A stretch of 64,000 bases of DNA from Cognatundibacterium rivi. Its GTDB lineage: Bacteria > Pseudomonadota > Gammaproteobacteria > Burkholderiales > Burkholderiaceae_D. A model generated the notes under the pieces. It was not told the DNA's origin. It did not search any database and worked only from the letters and a program-made list of their open reading frames with translations. How positions within the stretch are numbered: position 1 is the first letter of the stretch; each line of letters opens with the position of its first letter. The stretch spans positions 496,001-560,000 of the forward strand of contig NZ_JAGSPK010000003.1 of NCBI RefSeq assembly GCF_018139565.1, in the 5' to 3' direction. A program made the position numbers and the translations under genes. Below, in pieces: positions 19,299 through 28,384 of this stretch.

Positions 19299-19325
19299 CT
19301 ACGTCTTTTATGTGTCCAGCCCGAA

Positions 19326-20369
19326 TCAGGCCTTCCCGGAGGTGTTGGTCAGCAACATCGCGTCACCATAACTAAAGAAACGATAACGCTGCGCAATCGC
19401 ATGGGCATAAGCGGATTTGATTCTATCGTAACCGGCAAACGCCGATACCAGCATCATCAGCGTCGATTTTGGCAAATGGAAATTCGTGATTAAACGGTCA
19501 ACGGTTTTAAATACATAACCCGGCGTAATGAACAATTGCGTATCGTCACTGCCTGCTTCGAGCTGACCACTTTGCGATGCTGATTCCAGCGCACGCATAC
19601 TGGTAGTGCCGACTGCAATGACTTTGCCCCCCGCCGCTTTTGTCTTGCGCACAGCATTGACCGTCTCTTGCGGTACGGTGTACCACTCGCTGTGCATCAC
19701 ATGCTCGTTCAGATCTTCAACCCGCACCGGCTGAAATGTGCCTGCGCCGACGTGCAGAGTCACATACGCCAGCTCTATGCCTTTTTGCTGACAGCGCTCT
19801 AACAAGGCCTGATCAAAATGCAGCCCCGCCGTTGGTGCAGCGACAGCACCGGGCACACGGTTATACACAGTCTGATAGCGCTGCTCATCAAAATCATCAG
19901 CATCATGTTCAATATACGGCGGTAAAGGCAGGCGACCGTAAGTTTCGAGCAAAGTAAAAATATCGTCCGGGAAAAACAAAGTGAAAAATTCGCCCTGACG
20001 TTCACCCACGACCACATCGAACGCCTCTGCCAGCCGGATTTTACTGCCCGGCAGCGGCGATTTGGACGCGCGCATCTGCACCAGCACGCTGCGGTTTTCA
20101 TCCGTATTCGATAACACGCGCTCAACCAGCAATTGCACTTTGCCGCCAGTTTCTTTGACGCCAAAAAAACGCGCCTTGAGCACGCGGGTATCATTGAACA
20201 CCAGTAAATCCCCGGCGGCCAACTGATCGATCACATCAGAAAAATGGCGGTCCACCAGTTGCTCACCATCGACATGCAATAAGCGCGAAGCAGTTCTGTC
20301 CGGCAGCGGCATTTGCGCGATTAAAGCATCGGGCAGATCAAAATCAAAATCACTCAAAGAATATTTCAT
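19326..20369 (-). CDS. queA: S-adenosylmethionine:tRNA ribosyltransferase-isomerase
   Basis: Transfers and isomerises the ribosyl part of SAM onto preQ1-tRNA, giving epoxyqueuosine. The 347 residues start [31 protein letters not shown], a typical QueA opening; [23 protein letters not shown] and [11 protein letters not shown] are the conserved blocks, and [18 protein letters not shown] is near the C-terminus. It is the first gene of its operon, divergent from recG across 122 bases that contain a LexA-box-like palindrome overlapping potential promoters of both genes. Confidence 0.96.
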   Translation of the reverse strand: MKYSLSDFDFDLPDALIAQMPLPDRTASRLLHVDGEQLVDRHFSDVIDQLAAGDLLVFNDTRVLKARFFGVKETGGKVQLLVERVLSNTDENRSVLVQMRASKSPLPGSKIRLAEAFDVVVGERQGEFFTLFFPDDIFTLLETYGRLPLPPYIEHDADDFDEQRYQTVYNRVPGAVAAPTAGLHFDQALLERCQQKGIELAYVTLHVGAGTFQPVRVEDLNEHVMHSEWYTVPQETVNAVRKTKAAGGKVIAVGTTSMRALESASQSGQLEAGSDDTQLFITPGYVFKTVDRLITNFHLPKSTLMMLVSAFAGYDRIKSAYAHAIAQRYRFFSYGDAMLLTNTSGKA

Positions 20370-20406
20370 GCACGGGAAACGAAAAGAGAGAGAACAAAAT
20401 GCTGCA

Positions 20407-20426
20407 TACTGTATAAAAACTCAGTA
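20407..20426. promoter_or_regulatory. LexA-box-like site between queA and recG
   Basis: TACTGTATAAAAACTCAGTA matches 16 of 20 positions of the E. coli consensus TACTGTATATATATACAGTA and has the CTG-N10-CAG core. It overlaps a possible recG -10 (TAAAAT, 20425-20430, 17 bases after CTGCAT) and a possible queA -10 on the other strand. recG is not a standard SOS gene in E. coli, so LexA control here would be a lineage-specific feature; unproven. Confidence 0.5.
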
Positions 20427-20491
20427 AAATAAGCCGCAACAGGAATTTCCTGCACAACCGAGCCAACAGCAAAACCCACCATTTTACACCC

Positions 20492-22615
20492 ATGGCAGCT
20501 GAAGACCCAAGCGCAAGCACAGAGACGCACGCATCACCAATCAAAGCAGCCCGCCAGTCAGGAAAAAAAACGTCGTCCAAAGCGTCAGGCAGCGCCAGCA
20601 AAGCCAGTGAAAAACTCGCCCGGCTAGGCTTGCGCAAAGACATGGATTTCGTCCTGCATCTGCCTATGCGCTATGAGGATGAGACCGCCATTATCCCCAT
20701 GCATGATGCGGCCTTGCGCGGTGGCAGCACCGTGCAGGTGGAAGGCGTCGTGACCGCATCGGATGTGCAATATCGCCCGCGCCGCCAACTGGTTGTCACC
20801 ATCAGCGACGATAGCGGGCAAGTCGTTTTACGCTTTCTGAATTTTTACGGCAGCCAGCTCAAACAATTAGCAATGGGCGTGCGCGTCAGGGCACGTGGCG
20901 AATTGCGGCATGGTTTTTTTGGTGCGGAAATGGTGCACCCCGGCTACAAAATCGTGAATGAAGGGGCGCCATTACCAACCGCTCTGACCCCGGTTTACCA
21001 TTCCGGAGAAGGTGTGCCACAAGCGCTGCTACGCAAGGCCATTGCGAACGCCATGACCAGAGTCAACTGGCGTGACACCTTGTCGCCAGCACGTTTAGCC
21101 GCCTTAGATTTACAAGGTTTCGAGGTCAGCGTACGCACGCTGCACAATCCGCCGCCGGATATCGATCAGTACAGCCTGATGGAGCACGAACATCCGGCGT
21201 GGGAACGCATGAAATTTGATGAGCTGCTGGCACAGCAACTCTCGTTAAAACGGGCACAGATCACACGCCGCAGCAAAGGCGCAAACGCGCTGCCGGTCAC
21301 CGGCGAACTCAGTAATGCGTTTTTATTGAATCTGCCCTTTTCACTGACAGGCGCACAAGAAAAAGTGCTGGCAGAAATCCGTGCCGATTTACGCGAAACC
21401 TTTCCCATGCAACGTCTGCTGCAAGGGGATGTCGGCAGCGGTAAAACCATCGTCGCTGCGCTGGCGGCAACACAAGCGATCGACAATGGCTTTCAGGCTG
21501 CGCTGATGGCGCCGACCGAAATTCTGGCAGAACAGCATTTCAGAAAAATCGCTGCGTGGCTGGAACCGCTGGGTGTAAAAACGGCGTGGCTGACCGGCAG
21601 TCTGAAGAAAAAAGAAAAAGAAGCGGCCAATGCACTGATTGCCTCCGGTGAGGCGCAGCTGGTCATCGGCACGCACGCACTGATACAAGATACCGTGCAG
21701 TTCAAAAAGCTGGGATTAGTGATCGTCGATGAACAGCATCGCTTTGGCGTCAGCCAACGTCTGAATCTGGCAAATAAGGCCGAAGCAGGGAAAATTCCGC
21801 ATCAGTTGATGATGTCAGCAACACCGATCCCGCGCACACTGGCGATGACCTATTTCGCCGATCTGGAAGTATCCGTGATTGATGAATTGCCACCGGGACG
21901 CACGCCTATCGTTACCCGCGTGATAGATCAGAACCGCCGCGATGAAGTAATCGCTCGGGTGTATGCAGCAGCGCAGGAAGGCAAACAGGTGTACTGGGTT
22001 TGCCCCTTAATCGAAGAATCCGAAACCCTGCAACTGCAAACTGCAACTGACACTCATCTGATGCTGGCGGCTGCATTGCCGGGAGTGCAGGTCGGACTGG
22101 TACACGGTCGACTCAAGCCGGCGGAAAAGCAGGCTGTCATGGATGATTTTATTCACAACCGCACTCAAGTGCTGGTGGCGACTACCGTGATTGAAGTCGG
22201 GGTCGATGTCCCGAATGCGAGCCTGATGGTGATTGAACACGCTGAGCGCTTCGGACTCTCACAACTCCACCAGCTGCGTGGTCGCGTCGGTCGTGGCGCG
22301 GCCGCCAGTGTCTGCCTGTTGCTGTATCAGGGGCCGTTGGGGGGCGCCGCCAAACAAAGGCTGGCGACCATGCGCGAAAGCAATGATGGCTTTGAGATCG
22401 CCCGTAAAGATCTGGAGTTACGCGGCCCCGGCGAATTTCTCGGTGCCCGCCAATCCGGCGAAGCCATGCTACGCTTTGCGAACCTGGAGACAGATCAATG
22501 GCTGGTTGAAAAAGCCAGAAATCTGGCGGCTGATTTATTAAAAAATGACCCCGTCACCGTCGCCGCGCACTTAGAGCGCTGGCTGGGCAACAAAGAAGAA
22601 TTTCTGAGAGTGTGA
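20492..22615 (+). CDS. recG: ATP-dependent DNA helicase RecG
   Basis: A branch-migrating helicase that remodels stalled forks and Holliday junctions. The 707 residues have a lysine/serine-rich N-terminal extension (about 1-45), a wedge/OB domain (about 60-170, RYEDETAIIPMHDAALRGG), then two RecA-like domains. Walker A is GDVGSGKT (about 312-319), motif II DEQH (about 412-415), motif III SATPIPRT, and motif VI QLRGRVGRG. The C-terminal GPGEFLGARQSG block is RecG-specific. A GNAT gene starts 4 bases after the stop codon, suggesting co-transcription. Confidence 0.97.
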   Translation: MAAEDPSASTETHASPIKAARQSGKKTSSKASGSASKASEKLARLGLRKDMDFVLHLPMRYEDETAIIPMHDAALRGGSTVQVEGVVTASDVQYRPRRQLVVTISDDSGQVVLRFLNFYGSQLKQLAMGVRVRARGELRHGFFGAEMVHPGYKIVNEGAPLPTALTPVYHSGEGVPQALLRKAIANAMTRVNWRDTLSPARLAALDLQGFEVSVRTLHNPPPDIDQYSLMEHEHPAWERMKFDELLAQQLSLKRAQITRRSKGANALPVTGELSNAFLLNLPFSLTGAQEKVLAEIRADLRETFPMQRLLQGDVGSGKTIVAALAATQAIDNGFQAALMAPTEILAEQHFRKIAAWLEPLGVKTAWLTGSLKKKEKEAANALIASGEAQLVIGTHALIQDTVQFKKLGLVIVDEQHRFGVSQRLNLANKAEAGKIPHQLMMSATPIPRTLAMTYFADLEVSVIDELPPGRTPIVTRVIDQNRRDEVIARVYAAAQEGKQVYWVCPLIEESETLQLQTATDTHLMLAAALPGVQVGLVHGRLKPAEKQAVMDDFIHNRTQVLVATTVIEVGVDVPNASLMVIEHAERFGLSQLHQLRGRVGRGAAASVCLLLYQGPLGGAAKQRLATMRESNDGFEIARKDLELRGPGEFLGARQSGEAMLRFANLETDQWLVEKARNLAADLLKNDPVTVAAHLERWLGNKEEFLRV

Positions 22616-22619
22616 ATCT

Positions 22620-23114
22620 ATGCTGAACATCGTTAATGTCGACTTCAATAAGCCGCAACATGCACAAGACCTGATCAACATGCTTAATATGTATGCGCTA
22701 GACCCTATGGGTGGCGGTGAAGCCCTGTCTGATTATGCGCAGACCAATCTCATTAGCGAACTCAACAAACGCAATACCGTGCGGGCCATTCTCGCTTATG
22801 TGAATGATCAGGCTGCTGGTTTTGCAATTTGTATCGAAGGTTTCTCCACCTTTGCCTGCAAGTCTCTGCTAAACATTCACGACTTTGCCGTGCACCCTGA
22901 TTTTCGTGGTCAGGGCATAGGCAATAAAATGATGCAGCACCTGACGACCCTGTCCGAACAACTTGGTTATTGCAAGATGACTCTGGAAGTGCTGGAAGGG
23001 AACACACGTGCACAAAATCTCTATCGCGCAGAAGGTTTCGCGCCGTATGAACTGAACCCGGAATTTGGTGGGGCGATCATCATGCAAAAGAAAATTGGCG
23101 CACAACCTGTTTAG
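22620..23114 (+). CDS. GNAT family N-acetyltransferase
   Basis: A 164-residue acetyl-CoA-dependent transferase of unknown substrate. Motif A is HDFAVHPDFRGQGIGNKMM (the RGQGIG pyrophosphate loop, about residues 99-104), followed by CKMTLEVLEGNTRAQNLYRAEGF (motif B). Its start follows the recG stop by 4 bases. The small N-terminal half (NMYALDPMGGGEALSDYA) resembles uncharacterised proteobacterial GNATs of this length. No signal peptide or membrane segment. Confidence 0.88.
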   Translation: MLNIVNVDFNKPQHAQDLINMLNMYALDPMGGGEALSDYAQTNLISELNKRNTVRAILAYVNDQAAGFAICIEGFSTFACKSLLNIHDFAVHPDFRGQGIGNKMMQHLTTLSEQLGYCKMTLEVLEGNTRAQNLYRAEGFAPYELNPEFGGAIIMQKKIGAQPV

Positions 23115-23228
23115 TTGCCGCGCTCTAAAAAACGGAACTGCCTGCGGCTACATGTCGGAAGAAATAGCATACACTCGACATGTCAGGGCTGAGTCTGCCA
23201 ACGACTTCAAATTACAACAGGAGAAAAA

Positions 23229-24143
23229 ATGACAATAGATTTCAAAGGCCGTGTCGCAATCGTGACTGGTGCAGGTGGGGGTTTGGGGCGCGAACACGCG
23301 CTGGCATTGGCTGCGCGTGGCGCCAAAGTGGTTGTCAACGATCTGGGTGGCGCACGCGATGGCTCAGGTGGCTCATCCGCTGCAGCTTTAGCAGTCGTCG
23401 AGGAAATCCGTGCAGCGGGCGGTGAAGCCATTGCGAACGGTGCGTCCGTTACCGATTTTGCCGCGGTGCAGGCAATGGTGGAAGACACCCTCAAACAATG
23501 GGGCCGCATTGATATTCTGGTCAACAACGCAGGGATTTTACGCGATAAAAGTTTTGCCAAAATGGAGCTGGATGATTTCCGGCTCGTGATGGATGTGCAT
23601 CTGATGGGCGCGGTTCATTGCTGTAAAGCGGTGTGGCCTGTCATGACCGAACAAAAATACGGTCGCATCGTTATGACCACGTCTTCCTCCGGATTATATG
23701 GAAACTTTGGTCAATCAAATTACGGCGCTGCCAAAATGGCATTGGTCGGCCTGATGCAAACGCTGGCACTGGAAGGCGCGAAATACAATATCCATGTCAA
23801 CAGCCTGGCACCGACAGCCGCCACCCGTATGACGGAAAGCCTGTTCCCGGCGGAGTTTTTAGAGGCATTAAAACCGGCAGATGTGGTTCCGGCAATGTTG
23901 GTGCTCGCGGCGGAAAACGCACCATCCAGAACCATACTATGCGCCGGTGCCGGCAGTTTTGAGGCCGCCAATATCACCATGACACAAGGCATCTGGGTCG
24001 GACGCGAAGGCGATGCCCCGGAACAACTGGCAGCGCGGCTGGCAGAAGTTCGCCAGCGCGACGGTGAAATCGTTCCAGAAAGTGGTGCCGCACAAGGGCA
24101 TCTGGAACTGACCAAAGCAATGAGCCACGTGCAGAAAAAATAA
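23229..24143 (+). CDS. Short-chain dehydrogenase, (3R)-hydroxyacyl-CoA dehydrogenase-like
   Basis: A 304-residue NAD(P)-dependent SDR. The cofactor loop is TGAGGGLG (about 14-21), followed by the long insertion NDLGGARDGSGGSS typical of the dehydrogenase part of peroxisomal multifunctional enzyme 2; NNAG is at about 97, and the catalytic Ser-Tyr-Lys lies in SSSGLYGNFGQSNYGAAKMA. The C-terminal 80 residues go beyond a standard SDR fold, as in that subgroup. It most likely oxidises or reduces a 3-hydroxyacyl-CoA. GGAGAAAAA precedes the ATG. It lies between GNAT and oxyR, all on one strand, but 224 bases separate it from oxyR. Confidence 0.85.
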   Translation: MTIDFKGRVAIVTGAGGGLGREHALALAARGAKVVVNDLGGARDGSGGSSAAALAVVEEIRAAGGEAIANGASVTDFAAVQAMVEDTLKQWGRIDILVNNAGILRDKSFAKMELDDFRLVMDVHLMGAVHCCKAVWPVMTEQKYGRIVMTTSSSGLYGNFGQSNYGAAKMALVGLMQTLALEGAKYNIHVNSLAPTAATRMTESLFPAEFLEALKPADVVPAMLVLAAENAPSRTILCAGAGSFEAANITMTQGIWVGREGDAPEQLAARLAEVRQRDGEIVPESGAAQGHLELTKAMSHVQKK

Positions 24144-24207
24144 ATGTAACAGCGTTAAATCAGAAATTCATCTTCATCCAGGGCACCATCGTGACACTGG
24201 ATGAAAG

Positions 24208-24292
24208 ATATACTCCAGGGGAGTATGGCGAATTTTCATATCTATCCCCCAATAGATACAAGGATATTCAAATATACTCCCCGCCATATATT
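24208..24292. repeat. C-tract palindrome element, copy B (three modules)
   Basis: In the 224-base gap between the SDR gene and oxyR there are three AT-armed C/G-tract modules: ATATACTCC-A-GGGGAGTAT (24208-24226), TATCTAT-CCCCCA-ATAGATA (24239-24258), and ATATACTCCCCGCCATATAT (24272-24291). TACAAGGATATT between modules two and three resembles TACAAGGACATT in copy C. It is more diverged than copies A and C and lacks the T-run hairpin. It could be a relic mobile repeat or an operator array upstream of oxyR. Confidence 0.6.
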
Positions 24293-24367
24293 TATCCTTG
24301 CACATTCTCCCGAAAATAAATAAATCAGATTGCTGACGCCAGCAAGACTCTGTGCCAAACTAAGCTC

Positions 24368-25312
24368 ATGACACTCACAGAATTAAAATACATCGTCGCA
24401 GTCGCGCGCGAGAAACATTTCGGCCATGCAGCAGAAGCTTGTTTTGTTGCCCAGCCGACGCTATCGGTTGCGATCAAAAAACTGGAAGACGAACTGGGAG
24501 TCACGATATTTGAACGTGGTGGCACAGAAGTTTCAACAACGCCGCTGGGCGCGCAGATCGTAGCGCAGGCAGAGCGTGTGCTGGAACAGACCGCCGCCAT
24601 CAAAGAAATCGCCAAGCAAAACAAAGACCCGCTGGCAGGCCCTTTCCGTCTCGGCGTGATCTACACCATCGGCCCTTACCTGTTGCCAACGCTGGTCAAA
24701 ACCATGATCAGACAAGTGCCGCAAATGCCGCTGGTATTACAGGAAAATTTCACGGTCAAACTGATGGAATTGCTGCGTCAGGGCGAACTGGATGCTGCCA
24801 TCATGGCCTTACCGTTGCCGGATCAGGGTCTGATGACGCAAGCCTTGTATGACGAGCCTTTTGTCGTCGCGATGCCAAGTGATCATGCTTGGGCTGAGCG
24901 CAAGGAAGTCTCCGCAGAAGAGTTGAAATCGGAAACCATGCTGTTGCTCGGAAACGGTCATTGCTTCCGCGATCAGGTGTTAGAGGTTTGCCCTGAAATG
25001 GCAAGATTCTCAACGACTGGCGATGGCATCGCCCGTACCTTTGAAGGTTCATCGCTCGAAACCATACGCCACATGGTGGCCTCAGGTATAGGCCTGACAG
25101 TGCTGCCGGTCGCCTCAGTGCCGGATATGAATGCCAAGGATGGCATGCTGCGCTACGTGCCATTCGCTGCCCCCGTGCCAGATCGCCGTGTCGTGATTGC
25201 CTGGCGCAAAAGTTTTACCCGCCAGGCGGCCATCGAAGCCATTCATCAGGCAGTGCTGGCCTGCGATTTACCCGGCGTGACCATGCTGGATTTACCGCCC
25301 GCAGCGCAATAA
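24368..25312 (+). CDS. oxyR: Hydrogen peroxide-sensing LysR regulator OxyR
   Basis: Senses H2O2 through a reversible disulfide and controls peroxide-defence genes. The 314 residues have an N-terminal winged HTH (ELKYIVAVAREKHFGHAAEACFVAQPTLSVAIKKLED), a linker helix, then a LysR effector domain. The sensing pair is C199 and C208 (GHCFRDQVLEVCPEM), at exactly the E. coli positions. It is expected to regulate ahpC at the start of this window. Upstream lies the copy B repeat array. Its 3' end faces an HTH-protein gene. Confidence 0.95.
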   Translation: MTLTELKYIVAVAREKHFGHAAEACFVAQPTLSVAIKKLEDELGVTIFERGGTEVSTTPLGAQIVAQAERVLEQTAAIKEIAKQNKDPLAGPFRLGVIYTIGPYLLPTLVKTMIRQVPQMPLVLQENFTVKLMELLRQGELDAAIMALPLPDQGLMTQALYDEPFVVAMPSDHAWAERKEVSAEELKSETMLLLGNGHCFRDQVLEVCPEMARFSTTGDGIARTFEGSSLETIRHMVASGIGLTVLPVASVPDMNAKDGMLRYVPFAAPVPDRRVVIAWRKSFTRQAAIEAIHQAVLACDLPGVTMLDLPPAAQ

Positions 25313-25364
25313 CCAGACGATGGCGTCAGACTGCTAAGCGCGTCTGTCTGCAACATCGGAAAAA

Positions 25365-26162
25365 CTACTTCTTCGTTGCAATCTGATGAGTAATGCTGGT
25401 CATCGCTGGCTTAGACTCAGGTCGACGTAAAGCGGTAAACGCAGAAAATTCCCATGAACGGAAACCGACGAGCAAAGTAAATCCATCGATTTCTTCTGGT
25501 CGCAGTTTCCGGTCTTCCTGATGCAGACGCGCCAACTCTGCCACCAATTGCTGAATTTTTTGTACGACTTCCTGCGCACTACGACTGGAAACCCGAGCCG
25601 GCACACAGAGCAAGGTTTCGCCCACATGATCAAAGCGGCCATTGAAATAATCGCTTACGACATAGTCGCGAAAAAACTGCTGAACCGGACCATCCGGCAG
25701 CCAGTGAAATGCCGGTGAGACGTTCAGCCGGTAACGGTTATTTGGGCGCAATTCGATCAATTCCAGCTTATCCAGTGCGACCAGATGCAATATTGTTTCT
25801 GCCTGACTGATTTCGTAGGTGTCCACAATCTGCTCTAAGGTCCAATGGCCAAGACAACAGATTGCCACTAACAATAATTTGGGTTCGGCAATCAGGGATT
25901 TTTCCTGCGCCAGCGTCAGATTATCCGAATGTGGCGCAACGTCCGCCGCTTGCCGCAAGACATCCTCCATCGCGATACCTGACGCCTTACATATCTGCGC
26001 CAGACGCGACAGACTCATATCCTTTTGTCCAAACATGCGCTTAACGCTGGACTCACTCATGCCGATACGTTCGGCAAGAATTTTATACGTCACACCAGCA
26101 GCACGCAGCTCTGTCCGTAACACATTCAGCAATAATTCAGGTGAACTCAATTGCGCCTCCAT
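25365..26162 (-). CDS. XRE-type helix-turn-helix regulator with unknown C-terminal domain
   Basis: A 265-residue protein from ATG 26162 (MEAQLSSPELLLNVLRTELRAAG); an ATG at 26207 would add 15 residues, and neither has a clear ribosome site. Residues about 8-65 form an HTH_3 domain (YKILAERIGMSESSVKRMFGQKDMSLSRLAQICKASG). The remaining 200 residues are helical, with a second small winged-helix-like part (LEQIVDTYEISQAETILHLVALDKLELIELRPNNRYRL) and no recognised ligand domain. It converges on oxyR. Target and signal unknown. Confidence 0.8.
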   Translation of the reverse strand: MEAQLSSPELLLNVLRTELRAAGVTYKILAERIGMSESSVKRMFGQKDMSLSRLAQICKASGIAMEDVLRQAADVAPHSDNLTLAQEKSLIAEPKLLLVAICCLGHWTLEQIVDTYEISQAETILHLVALDKLELIELRPNNRYRLNVSPAFHWLPDGPVQQFFRDYVVSDYFNGRFDHVGETLLCVPARVSSRSAQEVVQKIQQLVAELARLHQEDRKLRPEEIDGFTLLVGFRSWEFSAFTALRRPESKPAMTSITHQIATKK

Positions 26163-26350
26163 CGAATAAGCAGTTCGCGAATAGTATCGTCTTTCAATAC
26201 CAAGCATCTTGAAAATTTATTCTTTGAACATTTTAATAGTACGAAGTTCACAGTATTGAGAAACTCTTTTCACTTATCGTCGTCCCTGAACTCCACTCCA
26301 GACATCCAATTCCATCAGGGCCACTTCTCATCTGACATTGAAAGTAAGAA

Positions 26351-26557
26351 ATGAAATCAATCATCCGATATTTTGCTTGTATCTGCGTTACCCTGGCCGT
26401 TTTTGCCTCAGGCTATGTGATAGGAAGAACAAGCGAAAAGCCATTCAAGCCCGCTTGCACTGCGCCCACAGAAGCGGAATGTCCGGTGAATTACCGCTCG
26501 GATACTGACTGGCGACGTGACCCTGCCAGCAGACGCCAACCTTCATTGCTCACCTGA
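26351..26557 (+). CDS. Small hypothetical membrane protein
   Basis: A 68-residue reading frame from ATG 26351 with AAGTAAG just upstream. One hydrophobic segment (residues 5-25, IRYFACICVTLAVFASGYVIG) is followed by a short polar tail with two cysteines (C36 and C44) and a basic end (RSDTDWRRDPASRRQPS). It looks like a single-pass inner-membrane or uncleaved-signal protein. No family recognised. It stands alone between the divergent HTH gene and ubiA. Confidence 0.45.
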   Translation: MKSIIRYFACICVTLAVFASGYVIGRTSEKPFKPACTAPTEAECPVNYRSDTDWRRDPASRRQPSLLT

Positions 26558-26664
26558 GACATTTGCAGTGCGCAGCTCAAGCCCAGAAACGCTCTGGCAC
26601 GAGCGCAAATACAAGCGCAAATCGCACTTATAATGGCGGGGCTAAAATCACTCCGCTTTAAGAC

Positions 26665-27531
26665 ATGAACGCTTTACTCTCGCGATTGCAATGGTATTTA
26701 AAACTGGTACGGCTCGATAAACCTATCGGCATCGTCTTACTGTTGTGGCCAACATTGATCGCACTGTGGCTGGCGAGCAATGGTGTGCCTGACGGGAAAC
26801 TGGTGGTGATTTTTTGCCTTGGTACAGCGTTGATGCGCTCTGCGGGATGCGCAGTCAATGACTACGCCGACAGAGAATTTGACAAGCATGTCAAACGTAC
26901 TGCAGATCGTCCTCTGACCAGCGGCAAAGTATCCGGCAAAGAAGCCCTGCTGATTGCGTTGGCATTGTCGCTGATCGCCTTTTCACTCATTCTTCCGCTC
27001 AATGCGCTGACGAAACAATTATCCGTTCTTGCGGTGGTGATTGCCGCGACCTATCCGTATTTCAAGCGCTTCTTCGGCATTCCGCAAGCCTATCTCGGTA
27101 TCGCTTATGGATTCGGCATTCCGATGGCGTTTGCCGCGGTACAAAACACCGTCCCATGGACGGCATGGATGCTGCTGGTCGCGAATGTTTTTTGGACTGT
27201 TGCGTATGATACCGAATATGCGATGGTGGACAGGGACGATGATCTTAAAATCGGGATCAAAACCTCCGCGATTACCTTCGGTCAGTTTGATGTGAAGGCG
27301 ATTATGCTCTGCTATGTCGTTAGCCTCGCGATGATCACATTGATCGGTTACTCCTATGGTCTGCGTAACTGGTTTTTCGCAGGCATCGCCGTCGCTGCCG
27401 CCTGCGCGATCTATCATTACAACCTGATCAAAGACCGTGACCGGATGCGCTGCTTCGCCGCGTTCAGGCACAATAACTGGCTCGGTGCGGCAATCTTTGC
27501 TGGTGTTGCTGTTGACTATGTATTACATTAA
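26665..27531 (+). CDS. ubiA: 4-hydroxybenzoate polyprenyltransferase
   Basis: A membrane prenyltransferase that joins the polyprenyl tail to 4-hydroxybenzoate in ubiquinone synthesis. The 288 residues have about eight to nine helices. The first Asp-rich motif is [20 protein letters not shown] (about 65-85) and the second [19 protein letters not shown] (about 182-200); both bind Mg2+-diphosphate. The opening [22 protein letters not shown] is typical of UbiA. A TATAAT lies at 26629-26634 without a good -35. No chorismate lyase (ubiC) is adjacent. Confidence 0.95.
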   Translation: MNALLSRLQWYLKLVRLDKPIGIVLLLWPTLIALWLASNGVPDGKLVVIFCLGTALMRSAGCAVNDYADREFDKHVKRTADRPLTSGKVSGKEALLIALALSLIAFSLILPLNALTKQLSVLAVVIAATYPYFKRFFGIPQAYLGIAYGFGIPMAFAAVQNTVPWTAWMLLVANVFWTVAYDTEYAMVDRDDDLKIGIKTSAITFGQFDVKAIMLCYVVSLAMITLIGYSYGLRNWFFAGIAVAAACAIYHYNLIKDRDRMRCFAAFRHNNWLGAAIFAGVAVDYVLH

Positions 27532-27677
27532 ATGCGACGATCAAAGTAATGAACACCAGCGCTATAAGTCAGCGCAGCAAATAAGTGCCACTCTGTTTGA
27601 TCTGTCGCAAAAGCAGTTATGTTGTACTACCTAGACTATCAACAGGTACTCTTATCAACACTTTTAAAGGAAATACG

Positions 27678-27989
27678 ATGAGCTCAATAGAACAGCACAA
27701 AGATCAATTGATGCACGATCTGAATCAGGTCATACGCGATGCCGAAGAAATGTTGAAAAATACAGAGCAGCAGACTGGTGAAGGTTTCAAATCGGCAAAA
27801 GCGCGTTTTGAACAGACGCTGAAAAATGCGAAGGCGGAAGTGCAACGTGTTGAAGATCTGGTCATCACCAGAACCAAAGATGCGGCGAAAGCAACCGATG
27901 TCTATGTTAAAGAAAATCCGTGGCAATCTGCCGGTATCGCCGCAGGCGTTGGCTTGCTGCTCGGTTTGCTGATCGGACGTAGTAAGTAA
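27678..27989 (+). CDS. DUF883 family protein (YqjD/ElaB-like)
   Basis: A 103-residue protein from ATG 27678 with AAAGGAAAT upstream. It has a long amphipathic helix (about 8-75) and one C-terminal transmembrane segment, NPWQSAGIAAGVGLLLGLLIGRSK, the family signature (ENPW..., GLL.G). E. coli relatives YqjD/ElaB are tail-anchored inner-membrane proteins linked to stationary-phase ribosome binding. It is followed 3 bases later by a YqjE-like gene and then a YqjK-like gene, the same trio order as E. coli yqjDEK. Confidence 0.88.
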   Translation: MSSIEQHKDQLMHDLNQVIRDAEEMLKNTEQQTGEGFKSAKARFEQTLKNAKAEVQRVEDLVITRTKDAAKATDVYVKENPWQSAGIAAGVGLLLGLLIGRSK

Positions 27990-27992
27990 CTC

Positions 27993-28376
27993 ATGGCTAT
28001 TCTCGACTCTGTGGGGAAACTCATCGCGACCTTTTCAGGCATCGTCCATACACGTCTGGAACTGGTTGCGGTCGAAATAGAGGAAGAGCTGAGCCGCTTT
28101 TCCTCTATTCTTCTATGGTCATTGACGGCGCTGTTTTGTGCCTGCTGCGCCGTTGTCCTGATTGTGGTTCTGTTGATTGCCGTATTTTGGGACACCCACA
28201 GAATTGAGTTAATTTCAGGTCTGATTGCCGTGTTTGCAGTTGCGGCTGCGGGCATTACCTGGTGGATACACCAACAGTTACAAGCAAAGCCAAGACTGCT
28301 CTCACTGACCTTGTCAGAGTTAGAAAAAGATGGGCAGGCACTGCGCGATAATTTTCCTCACTCCACTCCGAACTGA
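27993..28376 (+). CDS. YqjE-like membrane protein (phage holin family 6-type)
   Basis: A 127-residue inner-membrane protein with two helices (about 42-66 and 73-93) and a charged N-terminal amphipathic part (HTRLELVAVEIEEELSRF) that is the YqjE family hallmark. Despite the Pfam-style holin label, its chromosomal context with DUF883 and YqjK partners argues for a membrane/stress role and not lysis. It lies 3 bases after the DUF883 gene. Confidence 0.82.
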   Translation: MAILDSVGKLIATFSGIVHTRLELVAVEIEEELSRFSSILLWSLTALFCACCAVVLIVVLLIAVFWDTHRIELISGLIAVFAVAAAGITWWIHQQLQAKPRLLSLTLSELEKDGQALRDNFPHSTPN

Positions 28377-28384
28377 GGAAAATA

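Noticed and set aside
26629..26634. TATAAT upstream of ubiA as a promoter
   Set aside because: No acceptable -35 hexamer at 16-18 bases; left as a note in the ubiA entry.
27993..28376. Phage holin label for the YqjE-like gene
   Set aside because: It sits in a DUF883-YqjE-YqjK trio with no phage genes around; not evidence of a prophage.
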